A stretch of DNA of 64,000 nt from Chlamydomonas sphaeroides (Eukaryota > Chlorophyta > Chlorophyceae > Chlamydomonadales > Chlamydomonadaceae): the NCBI GenBank assembly GCA_001662425.1, contig BDDC01000040.1:6777-70776 (forward strand), given 5' to 3'. Below, piece after piece: positions 44,201-54,603 of this stretch. Position numbers and translations under genes: made by a program. Position 1 is the stretch's first letter, and each line of letters opens with the position of its first letter. The notes below the pieces were generated by a model. That model ran no database searches, was not told where the DNA came from, and saw only the letters and a list, made by a program, of their open reading frames with translations.

Positions 44201-45488
44201 AGTGGCTCCTCCTCCTGCACGCCTCCCTGTGGGGCTTCGCCTCCGCACCCACCGAGCGGTCCTACCAGGCGTGGAAGGCGGCCTACTGCCGGACCATGGA
44301 CATGAGCACCACCGCCGTGGAGGTGGCCGTACACGTCGCGGCCATGAGGGCGACGGTCCGTGAGGCGCAGGAGGCCTTTGCGCTTCCTGCCGCCGCCGGC
44401 CTGGGCGCGGGCTGGCTCAGCCTGGGCGCCCAGCTGGTTCTCGCGCAGGGCCTGCAGCTGGCGGTGCAGCTGGCGCACCTGGCCGCTGTGCTAGTGCTAT
44501 CAAGGTGCGCTGCCGACCAGGTTGCGCAGACATGGGGTGTGTGGGTGGTGTGGGTTCCCGTAAATAAATAGAAATAGAAATAGAGGTACAGCGGGCTTGA
44601 CCCGCCGTGATGTAAAGAGGTAGGGCGACAGGGGGGTCGAAGCCCCCTACGCGCCCTGTACCCGGGGTTCCTGACACCGCATATGGCGGCTGCTGGATCC
44701 ACGGCCAGTCCCTCCCTGCCTGCCACGTCTGCGCAAGACGTTCCATGTTGCTTGATGTCACGTCTTTCTGCTGTGGGCCGCATATATACGTGACCCCCAA
44801 CGCATCGCCCGCCCGCAGCAGTCGCTATCGCAACGCCCGGCTGCTTGGCAAGGCCGCCTTGGGTGCGCTGGCGCTGCTCGCCGTCACCTGGCCGACCTTC
44901 TGGGGCGGGCCGCCGTTGCCGCTGCCCGACAACTGGATCGAGATATCGCGCGCCAGCCACGTCCACTACCTCCACTACAGCGTCCTCAAGCCCGCCTTTG
45001 GACAGGTGAGCCACGAGCTCTACGCCAGTGTCGTGTCCCTGCCGCGATAGATGCGAGGGTGCCGGCTTTGTGCAATTGGAGTCAGCGTCTATGCCGAGTG
45101 AACGTATATGCTATCGTGGACCGTTCATTCGTGCTTCCATGCATGCATGCGATAGAGCGGGACTGGCGCGGTTCAGTAACCCCAATTTTTGACTCCCCTT
45201 CCTCCGCAGCTGTCCCTGCGCTGGCAGGCGACGGTCGTGCTCCTGGAGCTGCTGGCTAACACCCTCCTGCAGTACCATATCAGCGGCCGGCGCTGGCCAC
45301 CGGCCCTGGCCGGTGCGGCCGTCCATGCTGCCACGAGCCTCCTCATTGCCGGGGCCACGGACGCGGGCATCCGCCGCGCCTTCCTGCGCCGCGGGCGGCA
45401 GCCGTCCAAGGCGGGGCTCGATGGCGCCGCTGGCGCGCGGAGCAGCAGCTCCAGCATTATGCAGGCACAGTCAGGAGCCGTAGCATAG
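41273..45488 (+). CDS. Polytopic membrane protein family, copy B (unknown function)
   Basis: Five exons: 41273-41875, 42053-43341, 43534-44504, 44822-45005 and 45210-45488. The frame is broken only at the 10-N gap (43882-43891). In copy C five bases occupy that place, and with five bases the model closes at 1,106 residues. Exon 1 holds three hydrophobic segments (for example ITFDLMFIALEVSFVSGAYI). Exon 2 adds two more (QLWAGLLLWALAVFVSVV; ASAALLHAGFLLFAMVALP) and the soluble centre with PGCVHLL and GGAFCWPPAVW. Exon 3 begins RLRLPPAALAAPG and ends in hydrophobic helices. Exons 4 and 5 carry the last two or three. Before the centre it has an extra Ala/Ser/Gly linker not shared with C and D. 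Introns 2 and 3 each carry a 43-bp palindromic element in opposite orientation. The likely location is a membrane; the substrate or role is unknown. Confidence 0.8.
43395..43437 (+). repeat. 43-bp palindromic element in intron 2 of copy B
   Basis: Starts ACAGGGCGCGTAGGGGG and ends GTCGCCCTACCTC, with an internal near-palindrome GGGGGCTCCGGCCCCC. A copy with only a few changes lies inverted in intron 3 of the same gene (44617-44659). No copy was noticed at the corresponding place in copies A, C or D. Confidence 0.8.
43882..43891. other. Placeholder assembly gap of 10 N in exon 3 of copy B
   Basis: Sequence on both sides is coding and homologous to copies C and D. In those copies five bases separate the same flanks. 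Ten N shifts the frame, whereas five bases (or five plus a multiple of three) restore it. The run length is therefore an arbitrary placeholder, and the gene should not be called a pseudogene on this basis. Confidence 0.95.
44617..44659 (-). repeat. 43-bp palindromic element in intron 3 of copy B
   Basis: This is the reverse complement of the element at 43395-43437, with only a few differences over 43 bases. It includes a hairpin with the core GGGGGTCGAAGCCCCC and an outer AGGGCG/CGCCCT pairing. The surrounding intron 3 (44505-44821) is longer than in copies C and D and contains an A/T-rich lead-in (AAATAAATAGAAATAG), so a larger insertion may have carried the element in. Confidence 0.8.
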
Positions 45489-47697
45489 TTCGTTCTTATG
45501 TGGATTGACATACACGTGTCGATGATGAGTGTACCTTTGGGCCGATGGGTCAGCGAATGCAACCGGTAGGTGTCGCTGCCCCGCGCACGTATATGCTGCG
45601 CTCACAGCTGTCGAGCGCAGCCCCCCTGCTGCTGATGTACGTCGGATGCCAGTAGATGGCACAACGGGCACTGCTGCAGCTCAGGCAGCAGCATGGAGGC
45701 GCGCGCACGTACGACTAACCCACCGCTTGTAGGGCCGACCATTCACTACCATGTGCTTACTTTCATCCGCTGTGTCGTCGTACCAGTGACCCGAGGCCGA
45801 GGCCGTTTCCTCCTGCTAGTCAACCCAGCTAGTGCCCTTCAATTTCTATCTGATCCTCTCGCTGGGTAGCTAGCGCGCCGGCGTAGCCGGTAGTATCTGT
45901 GGTTTCTTACTTCAGTTCGGGCCGTTTCGGACCGGTTTGGGCCGGTTGGTTGTTGATTGGCGCTGCTGTGGTCATGCGTGCGCATGGGGCCGAGGGCGGA
46001 CGCCGTGGAGTGCGGCGGGCGGCGGAACGCAACGAACGGCCACTTCCATAGCTGCTCACTGCCGCCGGCATCGCGTGCGTAGGCCCAGCCCATGAATGTA
46101 CTGGTGCCGAGGCCGCGCAACTAGGGAGCTGCGGCGCCTTGTGTGTGCGTGTGAGGTTACTTCTATGTGCCGTGTATGCATGTTGTAGTAGTCGTAGATG
46201 CCATGTGCACGCCGCTAGCTGCCGCCGTACGTCTCTGGTGCGCCGTACGTCTCTGGTTACTCTGGTGCCGCCGTACGTCTCTGGTGCCGCCGTACGTCTC
46301 TGATGCGCCGCCGTACGTCTCTGGTGCCTGTGCGAGGATTTGGAAAGGTCTTGTTGATGGCAGTCAGTTGAAGCAGCAGGCGGCGCCTGCGCCGCCGCCT
46401 TGCTTGGCCATAGCGGCGACCTCATCAGTAGATGCCGCCTGCTGCTGGATAAGCTCCGTCCCAGGAGGCTCCGTTCGTTCCTCCTGCAGTGCGGGCAGCA
46501 GCAGGTGCAGGCGCGCGCGCGCTCGCCTGTCTTGCCTGATGGGCCGACTTTCAATGGACTTTCAACGGACTTCATATGACCTAATAAGGGACTGCAAGGG
46601 GAAGGAAGGGGAGGAGCAGGTATGTGCATGGAAACCCTATGGAACCGGCGCTTGGCAGCAGTTTCTACCTATGCATGCTTCATGGCAGAGCTGTCTTCAG
46701 TTTATGCTCATACTGTCGACTGTAGACGCGTTCATACATCTTTCGTCGCTGCGTTGCTGCTGTTGCAGCTGCTGCTGTTGTTACTGTATTTAACTTTTGG
46801 AACACATCTCGCGTCCGCAGCTCTCCAAACCACACACGCACATCAGTTTGCGGTGACATACTTTCCCATACATGCAACCGGCTTCTAGCAACAACCGAGG
46901 GCATTCGCCCAACGTTTACTCTGCAAGCTCTATCTCTTTTCATCGCCGCTGCTCGCTCTTGCGACCACCTCAGAAGCACTCAGCGTTCCAGCCAGATGAA
47001 TCGCCTGTGCCGATTAATCCCCCTCGCTGCCTCTGCATGCACACATGTACCTCAGCTTGCGGCGCGGCCGTGCCGGGCATACCTCTGCCCTGCACACCCG
47101 TGCCGAGCGCCCTGCGGTATTTCAGGCGCGAGGCGCACGTTCGGGTCGCGCCCACGAAGCGCTTGCTTCCCCTCCAGTCCCCTCGCTCTGAGAGCGCCTC
47201 CCTTAATCCCAAGTACGTGCAAGGCCGGAAAGTGCTGCGAGCCAGCTCTAACGTGCGTTTGCTCGAGTCCCTCCTCGACCGCTGTCCCGGTTGAGTTCCG
47301 ACCAGGGTTAGTCATCACCCCTGGTTCCAACCCCGCAATTTTCCAACCCCAGGTCATGCATGCGCCAAACTGTACGTAGGCTACGCTGGTGGACAGCGGC
47401 ATGCGTCAATGACGGCGCCAGCAGCCAGAGGGCGACGGCAGAGGAAGCGACCCAACGCGGCATGCTCCCCATGCTCCCGGCGTAATCGTTTGGGATGGCG
47501 GTCCGAGTAGGCGCCTGCGGGCGCTCGCTCGCCCGCAACCATTAGCTTGCTCGCTCAATCGCTGATACGCCATTGTGTTCGCACATCTGCATCTCACAAG
47601 CAAGGCTTATCTCAACAATTGCGAGCGCTTCCGCAACACCTGACGCACAGTCCTGGCCGCCTTGCCGCTGTGCTCTGGGCGCCAGCAGCCAGCAGTC
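45489..47697. other. Intergenic region between copies B and C
   Basis: These 2.2 kb between two head-to-tail family members have lower GC than the genes. They contain the TACGTCTCTGGT repeat at 46221-46327. No coding exon with recognisable content is seen on either strand. The part just before 47698 should hold the promoter and leader of copy C. I saw no relic of another family copy here. Confidence 0.45.
46221..46327. repeat. Imperfect minisatellite, unit about 19 bp
   Basis: Five copies of a unit containing GCCGCCGTACGTCTCTGGT, with small length differences between units (one or two GCC steps, and one 10-base insertion TTACTCTGGT). It lies in the intergenic DNA between copies B and C. Confidence 0.85.
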
Positions 47698-50600
47698 ATG
47701 ACTTCTGCTCCGTCAGCACCGGACGCAGCCAGCGGCAGCGCCCGCGCAATGCACAGGAGCAAGGTGCCGGAGAAGCCGCGCGCTGTGCCGACATCGCAGC
47801 CTCCCCTAACGTTCACCGGCTGGATCGCTGCCCGTGCGCGGGGCTTTGATCTGCTCTTCATCGCGTTGGAGCTGTCCGTGGTCAGCGGCGCCTACGTTGC
47901 GAAGGCGCTCTTCGCTCGCAGCTGCGTGCCTCTCGCCGGCTGCCCGCACGCCGCGCTGCAGGAGCTGCCGGACCCCGTGCTGAGCTGCTATCCCTGCGGT
48001 GGCAGCATCGCGGCGAGGCTGCTGCACGTGCTGTCGCGGGGTGCCGCGTTCGACTCCCGACTCCTGCTCGCGCTTCACGACTACGCGCAGCTCGCATACG
48101 TCATTGTCTTGATGGGCACCGCAGCGCTCGCGGTTGCTGCTCCGGCCGTCTATGCGCGCTGGCGGCAGCTGCTGCTCTTCTCGCACGGCACGGTGGTCAT
48201 CCTTGGCGGCGCCGCGGCCGCGGCCTGGGCGCCCGCCGCCGCGCTGCCGCTGTCGGCACCGCTGGTCCTCAGCAGTGCCCGCAAGTCGCTGCTCGCGATC
48301 TACACGCCCTGGCGCTGCGTGCTGCTGCAGCTGGTGAGAGGGGTGGGAAGGGGGAGGAGGGCCGGGTGAGGGACCGTAGGGAGGGACCAGCCGGTAAGTA
48401 CAAGCGGCCAGCTAGCGGCGGAGCAGAGGTTATGCCTCGGACGATGAATAGATTGTAATCCGACGGCCTTCTTGACTGTCTCTGTCGTTCCCTCGCTTGC
48501 AGGGCTCTTGCGCTGCGCAGCTGTGGGGCGGCCTGGCGGTGTGGGCGCTGGCGCTGCCCTCCATCGCCCTCATCGACGCCCGCCTCGGCCTGCCCGTCAC
48601 GCCGCTCAGCTTCCTCCTCCACGCCGGCTTCCTCCTCCTAGCCATGGTCGCATTGCCCTACCTGGCAGCCGCCGAGTGGGAGCGCCGCTGCCTGAGGCCG
48701 CAGTACGCCGCAGCCCTGCGCCGCGCCGCTGCCCTGCCGGCCCCAACGACCAAAGCCCTGACCCACACCATCGATAGCAGCGCTCTGACCAGCCCCGCAT
48801 ACCCACCGATGTCCGTTGCCGACACCTGCGACAGCGGTGCCGTCAGCATTGCACGCAAGCCTGTGCTATCCTTGCGCTTGGGTCCCGGCGGCGAGGCCGA
48901 CAAGGCCGCAGGCGTGCTCTACCGGCCGCGAAGCAACACCCGCGGCTCTGGCGCCACCGCTCGCCACCGGACCATGACCATCAGCACCAAGGTCCGGCTA
49001 CCCGGCGAGGGCCCACGCGACGGCATTGCCAGCGGCCGGTCTAGCTTTAGGACCCTGGCGCCGGAGGTCCTGCGTTCTGCCGCCGCTGCCCTCACTGCGG
49101 CCAGGGTGGGCTCAGGTGCCGGTCAGGGCCGCCCCCTGCGGCTGCTGTCGGCGGTTGCGGTGCCCGGCTGCGTGCATCTGTTGCAGCACGTGAGGGTCAA
49201 GGGCGACAGCTGCGGACCCCCGGTGATGCACCGCTGCCTGGACCTGGGCGAGGGAGCAGCTGAGGGCGCTGTTGGAGCCTTCGACCAGCTGGCGGCCGAG
49301 CTGGCGCAGCAGCTGATGGGTGCGACGGAGGGCAGCAGCGCCGGCCGAGAGGGCCAAGACGCTGACCCTGCCGCGAGCCCTGACGGCATCAGCGGCGGCG
49401 CGTTCTGCTGGCCGCCGGCGGTGTGGTCGGATACCGACCCCAAGCAGCAGCGGCAGCCCGCACCTGCCTCGTCGTCCGTGGCTGTGCTGGTGCCGTGGCG
49501 TGTGCTGCGGTGCCGCACCGGGGTGCGCTGCGTGGTGGCTGGCCCCTCCGTGGGGCCCGAGGCACAGCAGCCGGCCCTGCTGGACGCCGTGTGCCGCCTG
49601 CCGCCGGGAGGCGAGGAGGAGCAGGAGGAGGCGGCTGAGGGCTTCAGGGCCATCAGGTGGGGTTTGTGACCTGGGGTAGGGAGGGGTTACAGCTTCGGGC
49701 AGAAGCCTCGGCCGTCAGCCCACCTCGCCCAACGGCCGCTCCCTGAGATCCTGATTTCCCCTTGCGATTCATTTGTCATTGCCGCCAGGCTGCGATTGCC
49801 ACCCTGCGCTCTGGCCGCCCCCGGCGCGCTGACCCTCTTCCTCCTGCCGCCCAGCGGTGGCGGCGAGGAGGTGGCGGAGGCTCCAGCCGCGCCCGCCGAG
49901 GCTTCCGGGCCCTCGCCACGCGCTGCCGCCTCGTCCTCCGCGCCGCTGCTGGCGCTGCCGTTGCTCGTGGCCCCGGCCGCTGACGTGGCGGCAGAGGTAC
50001 GGCAGCTGCACGCCGGCGTGCTGGGGCGGGAGGCCGTGGGCGCGCTGGAGCAGCTGCTGCTGTCGGCCGCTGCTGGCGAGGAGGACAGAGAGGGCAGCCC
50101 CGCTGCCCCCATCAGCTCTGTCCGCCTCAGCCCTGGCGCTGCGGCAGCCCTCCGCACCAGCGGCCTGGCCGGCTTCATGTGCGACTACGGCGACCTCCTG
50201 GCGCAGCGGCGGGCTGGCGGCAACACTGACCCGGAAGTGGCGGCTGACGTGCTGGCCTTCCTCGGGGAGCGCCGCCTGGCCGCGTGCCTGCGGGAGGCGG
50301 GCCCTGGCGCAAACGGCTGCCCTTTCTGCGAGTCGTCCGCTGACAATGTGGCTGCGCCGCCGCCGGGCCGCCGCCGCAGCCCCTTACTGCAACAGTGGCT
50401 GCTGCTGCTGCATGCCTCCCTTTGGGGCTTTGCGGACCCCAGCGCCGAGCGGGCCTACCACCTCTACAAGAGCGCCCACTGCCGCGCCCTGGATCTGACG
50501 ACGACAGCACTCGACGTGGCGGTTCATATCGCTGCCTTTTGGGCCACTGCTGCCCATGAGGCTCGGGCAGCCGGGGCTGTGCCCGCCGCCGCCGCCCTGG

Positions 50601-51495
50601 GTGCGGGCTGGCTCAGCCTGGGCGCCCAGCTGATGATCGCGCAGGGCCTGCAGCTGGCGGTGCAGCTGGCGCACCTGGCCGCTGTGCTGGTGCTATCAAG
50701 GTGGGCATGGCAGGGAGGGATACGCGGAGGCCGGGCTTGGGTGCGGGTGCCAGTGGGCCATGTGCCTGTTGTCGGTGATGTGGCCATGTCCCTGTTGCCT
50801 TCGCGCATGGATCTTTGCTTCTGTCATTCACGCCTACACGCTGTTCACCGTATTGCTTTCCACCGATCTCCGGGTCGCCCGCCCGCAGCCGGCACCGCAA
50901 CGCCCGCATGCTCGTCAAGGCGAGCTTCGAGGCGCTTGCGCTGCTCGCCGTTACCTGGCCGGCCGCCTGGCGCGGCCCACTGCTGCCGCTGCCCGGCAAC
51001 TGGGTCGAGCGCTGCCGCACCAGCCACGTCCATGTTGTTTACCTCAGCGTCCTGAAGCCCGCCTTTCGACAGGTCAGCCACATGAGGCACGCTCCCAGGG
51101 GCTCGCTCGGCACCAGCACCGCTGCCGAGTATAGATGCTGACCTGCGGGTACCTGTCGTGCGCCGCTTTATCTGCCGTGCGCGCGGGGCTGACACGTTCC
51201 CCTGCCACCCTTCCTTACGTCCCTTGCACAGCTGTCCTTGCGCTGGCAGGCGCTCGTTGTGCTCCCGGAGCTTCTGCCCATCACTTTCCTGCAACACCAC
51301 ATCAGCGGCCGGCGCTGGCCACCGGCCCTGGCCGGTGCGGCCGCCCACGCCGCCGTGGGCCTGCTCATCGCGCTGGCCACGGACGCCTGCAGCCGCCGCG
51401 CCTGCCTGCGCAATGGCCAACGGCGGCGGCCCGGCGCGAGGCCCGTACGCGTGGAGGCTTCGGGCAGCTCCGGCAGCGGCAAGAAGGGAAGCTGA
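47698..51495 (+). CDS. Polytopic membrane protein family, copy C (unknown function)
   Basis: Five exons: 47698-48333, 48503-49656, 49789-50700, 50889-51072 and 51232-51495. All phases close, giving 1,049 residues. Hydrophobic segments lie at about residues 50-72, 132-152, 158-182, 219-237 and 246-268. A soluble stretch of roughly 400 residues contains PGCVHLLQHVRV and GGAFCWPPAVW. Five or six more hydrophobic segments lie between about 690 and the end (WLLLLHASLWGF; WLSLGAQLMIAQGLQLAVQL; LLIALATDACSRR). No signal peptide, catalytic motif or named domain was recognised. The start was chosen because exon 1 is then 636 bases, exactly as in copy D; the alternative is the Met at 47749. Intron 1 is about 96% identical to intron 1 of copy D. 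Confidence 0.83.
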
Positions 51496-54400
51496 GCCAA
51501 CGAAGCAAGCGCAGGGCTACCGAGCGGTGGAGTTGTCCTAGGTCGGGAACGGCGCGTGCTCGCTCAGGGATGTGCACGTAGGCAGTTAGTGGTTAAGAAG
51601 CAAGGCCGTTCATTGCCATGTCATGTCAATATGCACGTATCGCGCGCACTGGATGCTGTTCATACTCCTAAAGTCCCATGTGCGCGTACTCGTTCTTACC
51701 TGTGCCGCCGTTGGATGCGTCGAGCGATAGTGCGCACGCAGAGTACACAGGCGCAGTGCGGCCAACCCACTTCTAGCCGCGCGTAGCGTAACGGGCGAGC
51801 AAACGGCGTCGGTCGGTCCCCATCTTTGCGCGCAGTGCTGGGCACGGCCCGGCGAGTTCGTTGGACGAGCAGGTGGATTGCGCAGCAGGACGAGCGGGCA
51901 TGCATGTCGGGTTTGATTGGCGCGGCGCGTCACGGCCGCAGTCGTGCATGGCGGGATGGAACGGGACCTTTATTTGGCTGATGAGGCGGCGCACTGGCCC
52001 GCCGCGCCAAGGTGTGTACGTGCGTTGCCTATCGCTGATTGCTGGTCACACATCCGCCGCTGGCGCGCCCCAGCCAGCTCGATGCGCCTGTTGTGTCCGC
52101 CCGCCCGGAAACACGCGAACGAACCGAAGAGGTACACCGGCGACGGCCGCCACTGTCTACGTGACTTGAGGTTGTGTGCTGGCAGCTGCAGCAGCACGTC
52201 CTGCCCAAGCCACGATGCGCCACCAACAGCAGAAGGGCGCCGGGAACCCCTCCCCGCGCCCTTCAGCCAGCATGCACGAGCGGACGCGCGTACAGTGCCA
52301 CAGCAACACCGGCCTAGCGCTCACGCTGCTCCTGAGCCCCTGCCCCACAGTCGGCGGCAACCAAGCCCCACAGGCGTCCGTCACCGGCAGGAGCGAGGTC
52401 GCCCTCGCCGGCACAGGATGATCAAGCAATCGCAGCGTGAAGTTCAGGCTCTCATAACGAACCTCGTTACAAAAACCCTTTTACAGATTGGCCTAATTGG
52501 CCGCAACGCCGCGGCGTGACCGGCAAATCTGGCGCCAGCATCGGCTCGTCGCAGGAGGGGCCCCTGCTGGTGGTCGTGGTGGTCAGAGGAGCTCCTCTGG
52601 TGGTGGTGCTTCTGCAGCTGTCGATGCTGCGCTTCATGCAGAGGTAAGCTGATCACAGCATCGGATCTCGCGGGGTCGGCGCCGTGATCAGGATGAAGCG
52701 CGATGTCAAGGCCGACAGAGCAACATGACTCCAGAGGCGAGGGGCGAGGGTACGGGGGGTCGTGGGATACGTTCCTGCGTAAGGCCCAGAATATCAGCAT
52801 CGCTGCAATAAGAGATGGTTGGCCTACGACGAAAGCCCATTTTTGAACAGAAGCTGCTCGTCGCGAAGATGCAAAGCCAGCTGCGGCCACCTGTCGCGAG
52901 GTTGACTGCGTGGCACCTTGCCGAGCCCCCCACAGCTGGCCGGACCGCCCTGTACATGTTGTTGTTCGCAAGTTTATCCTTACGAACTACATAACTGGCC
53001 AAGCAACCCCATTCCCACGTCTCGCCAAAGATTGCTGACATCGCCTGTAAGCAACACTAAGACTCCATAACAAGAAGCCTGCGGCCAGCTGATCGCTCGC
53101 CTTGCTGGCGAAGCTGCGGCCCAAGGTGGACGCGAAGCTCGATGTGCGGCGCGGCCCACATGTGGAGTCAGTCGTGTGGCCGCCCCACGCAGCGCGGGCT
53201 ACAGGTGGCCGCCCCGACAAGGGCGGTCACGATCTTGGCGGTCTTGGTTCCTATGACCCACTCACTGTGGCCTCGCAGCTCAGTTGCGCCAGGGCCGTAT
53301 TGCCCATACCCCGTGCCCAGGTAAGCTGCTACTGGGCAGGGACCGCCCGGACGCGCTTCAGTTCCTCATGAGACTGCGTGGCTGCTTGCAGTACGCAAGG
53401 ACTGACAGGAGTGGAAGCAGGTCGTTACGGCTACTCCTGCTGCAGATTGTTGGCCCTGCTGTTTACTCGGCTGTGACACGCTGTGACCTGACCCCCTGCT
53501 ACTACATCCTGGCCCCAGGCCTCGGCGCGCCAGGTCGATCGAGCATAACGCGCTTAAGCCGGCTGTATCTGGATGGGCCCCGTACTCGGGCGTGTGCGCA
53601 ACGTTTCGCAAATGAAGACTGCGTGAACGGTGGGTCGCCTGGGAGCCGCCCATGCATGGGGCCGCCCCAGCGGGGCGCGCAAGCACAGTCTGGCACAGGA
53701 GGACTCATGGTTTGGCACGGGTTGGCATGCCATGAGCGTGTGTTGTGGGAGCTTGCTGCGTCTGCTTCCCAGGTCGGTACCGCGGGCGTGGATCCTTAAA
53801 GCGTAGTGCGGGCTAGACCAAGGCTGGCGCGTGGCGCCGGTGTGGCTGCGTCTCCGGCAGTGCTGTTCACGCGTGACTGGCTAGCCATTGCGCTCAACGT
53901 TGGCTGTGGGCGCGGGCTGCACATCCTGCCGCATCGGCATGCGGCGAGGCGCTCACCGTTCGTCGCATTCAAGCTGGTCTGAGGAGCAGGCGCGTGTCAA
54001 CACAACTTCAGGGTTCGGGCCAGTGCTCGTGGATGCTAGGGGTCGCTTGCCGCCCAAGGTTCGCTGTGCTCGGCCGCAGGGGAGGGGTTCTCCCCTGCTC
54101 GGCCCTCGCGATATCTTTTCGTTAGGTGAGACGTCGTGTCACCGTTCGCAACGTCTCGCTGTTTAGTCGCGGCCCTAAACGTCGTGCCCCTGCCCCGGCA
54201 GGTTACGCCAGCTGCGACGCTCCCCAACCGATCCCGTCGACCATTGCCACCACGCCTCGACGACCGCCCACCTTCGTCACAACTGCAAGGCCGCACGATT
54301 GCGGGCGCGCTGACGGGCGGCTGCAAAATGTGGATGCCAGGGGTGCCAGGGGACGGGAGCAGGTGCGGCGCCTTGGGGAAGCTTCCCCCCTGTCCTTCCG

Positions 54401-54603
54401 CGCAATTCGCATGGGGAAACTACGGCTGCGTCAGCCACAAGCCCCCTGCTCGCCAAAGCTGCCTCCCCATACTGCGGCGCTGTACTTACCTGATCTCGCA
54501 TGCCCATTCTTCTCCTCACTCTTCGGCCGCGTATCGCTGGGCAAGCAACCTTGACTTGCCGTACCCCCGCCCTGGGCTTCCTCGCGCCGCTCTGCTCCAG
54601 ACT
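51496..54603. other. Intergenic region between copies C and D
   Basis: This 3.1-kb stretch contains no gene I can support. Composition is mixed and lower in GC than the genes. Open frames at 52,444-52,971 (-) and 53,284-53,799 (+) have no recognisable motif and no homologue elsewhere in the window. The last part is open in the frame of copy D from 54136, and probably represents its leader rather than coding sequence. A single minus-strand gene or an old mobile element could be hidden here, but nothing visible proves it. Confidence 0.4.

Noticed and set aside
52444..52971. A possible gene on the minus strand in the C-D spacer
   Set aside because: There is no motif, no splice-supported extension and no similarity to anything else in the window, and the composition is His/Arg-rich and random-looking.
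54136..54603. Coding extension of copy D upstream to an ATG at 54136
   Set aside because: The sequence before 54604 has no counterpart in copies A-C, and exon 1 starting at 54604 has exactly the same length as in copy C. It is more likely leader sequence.
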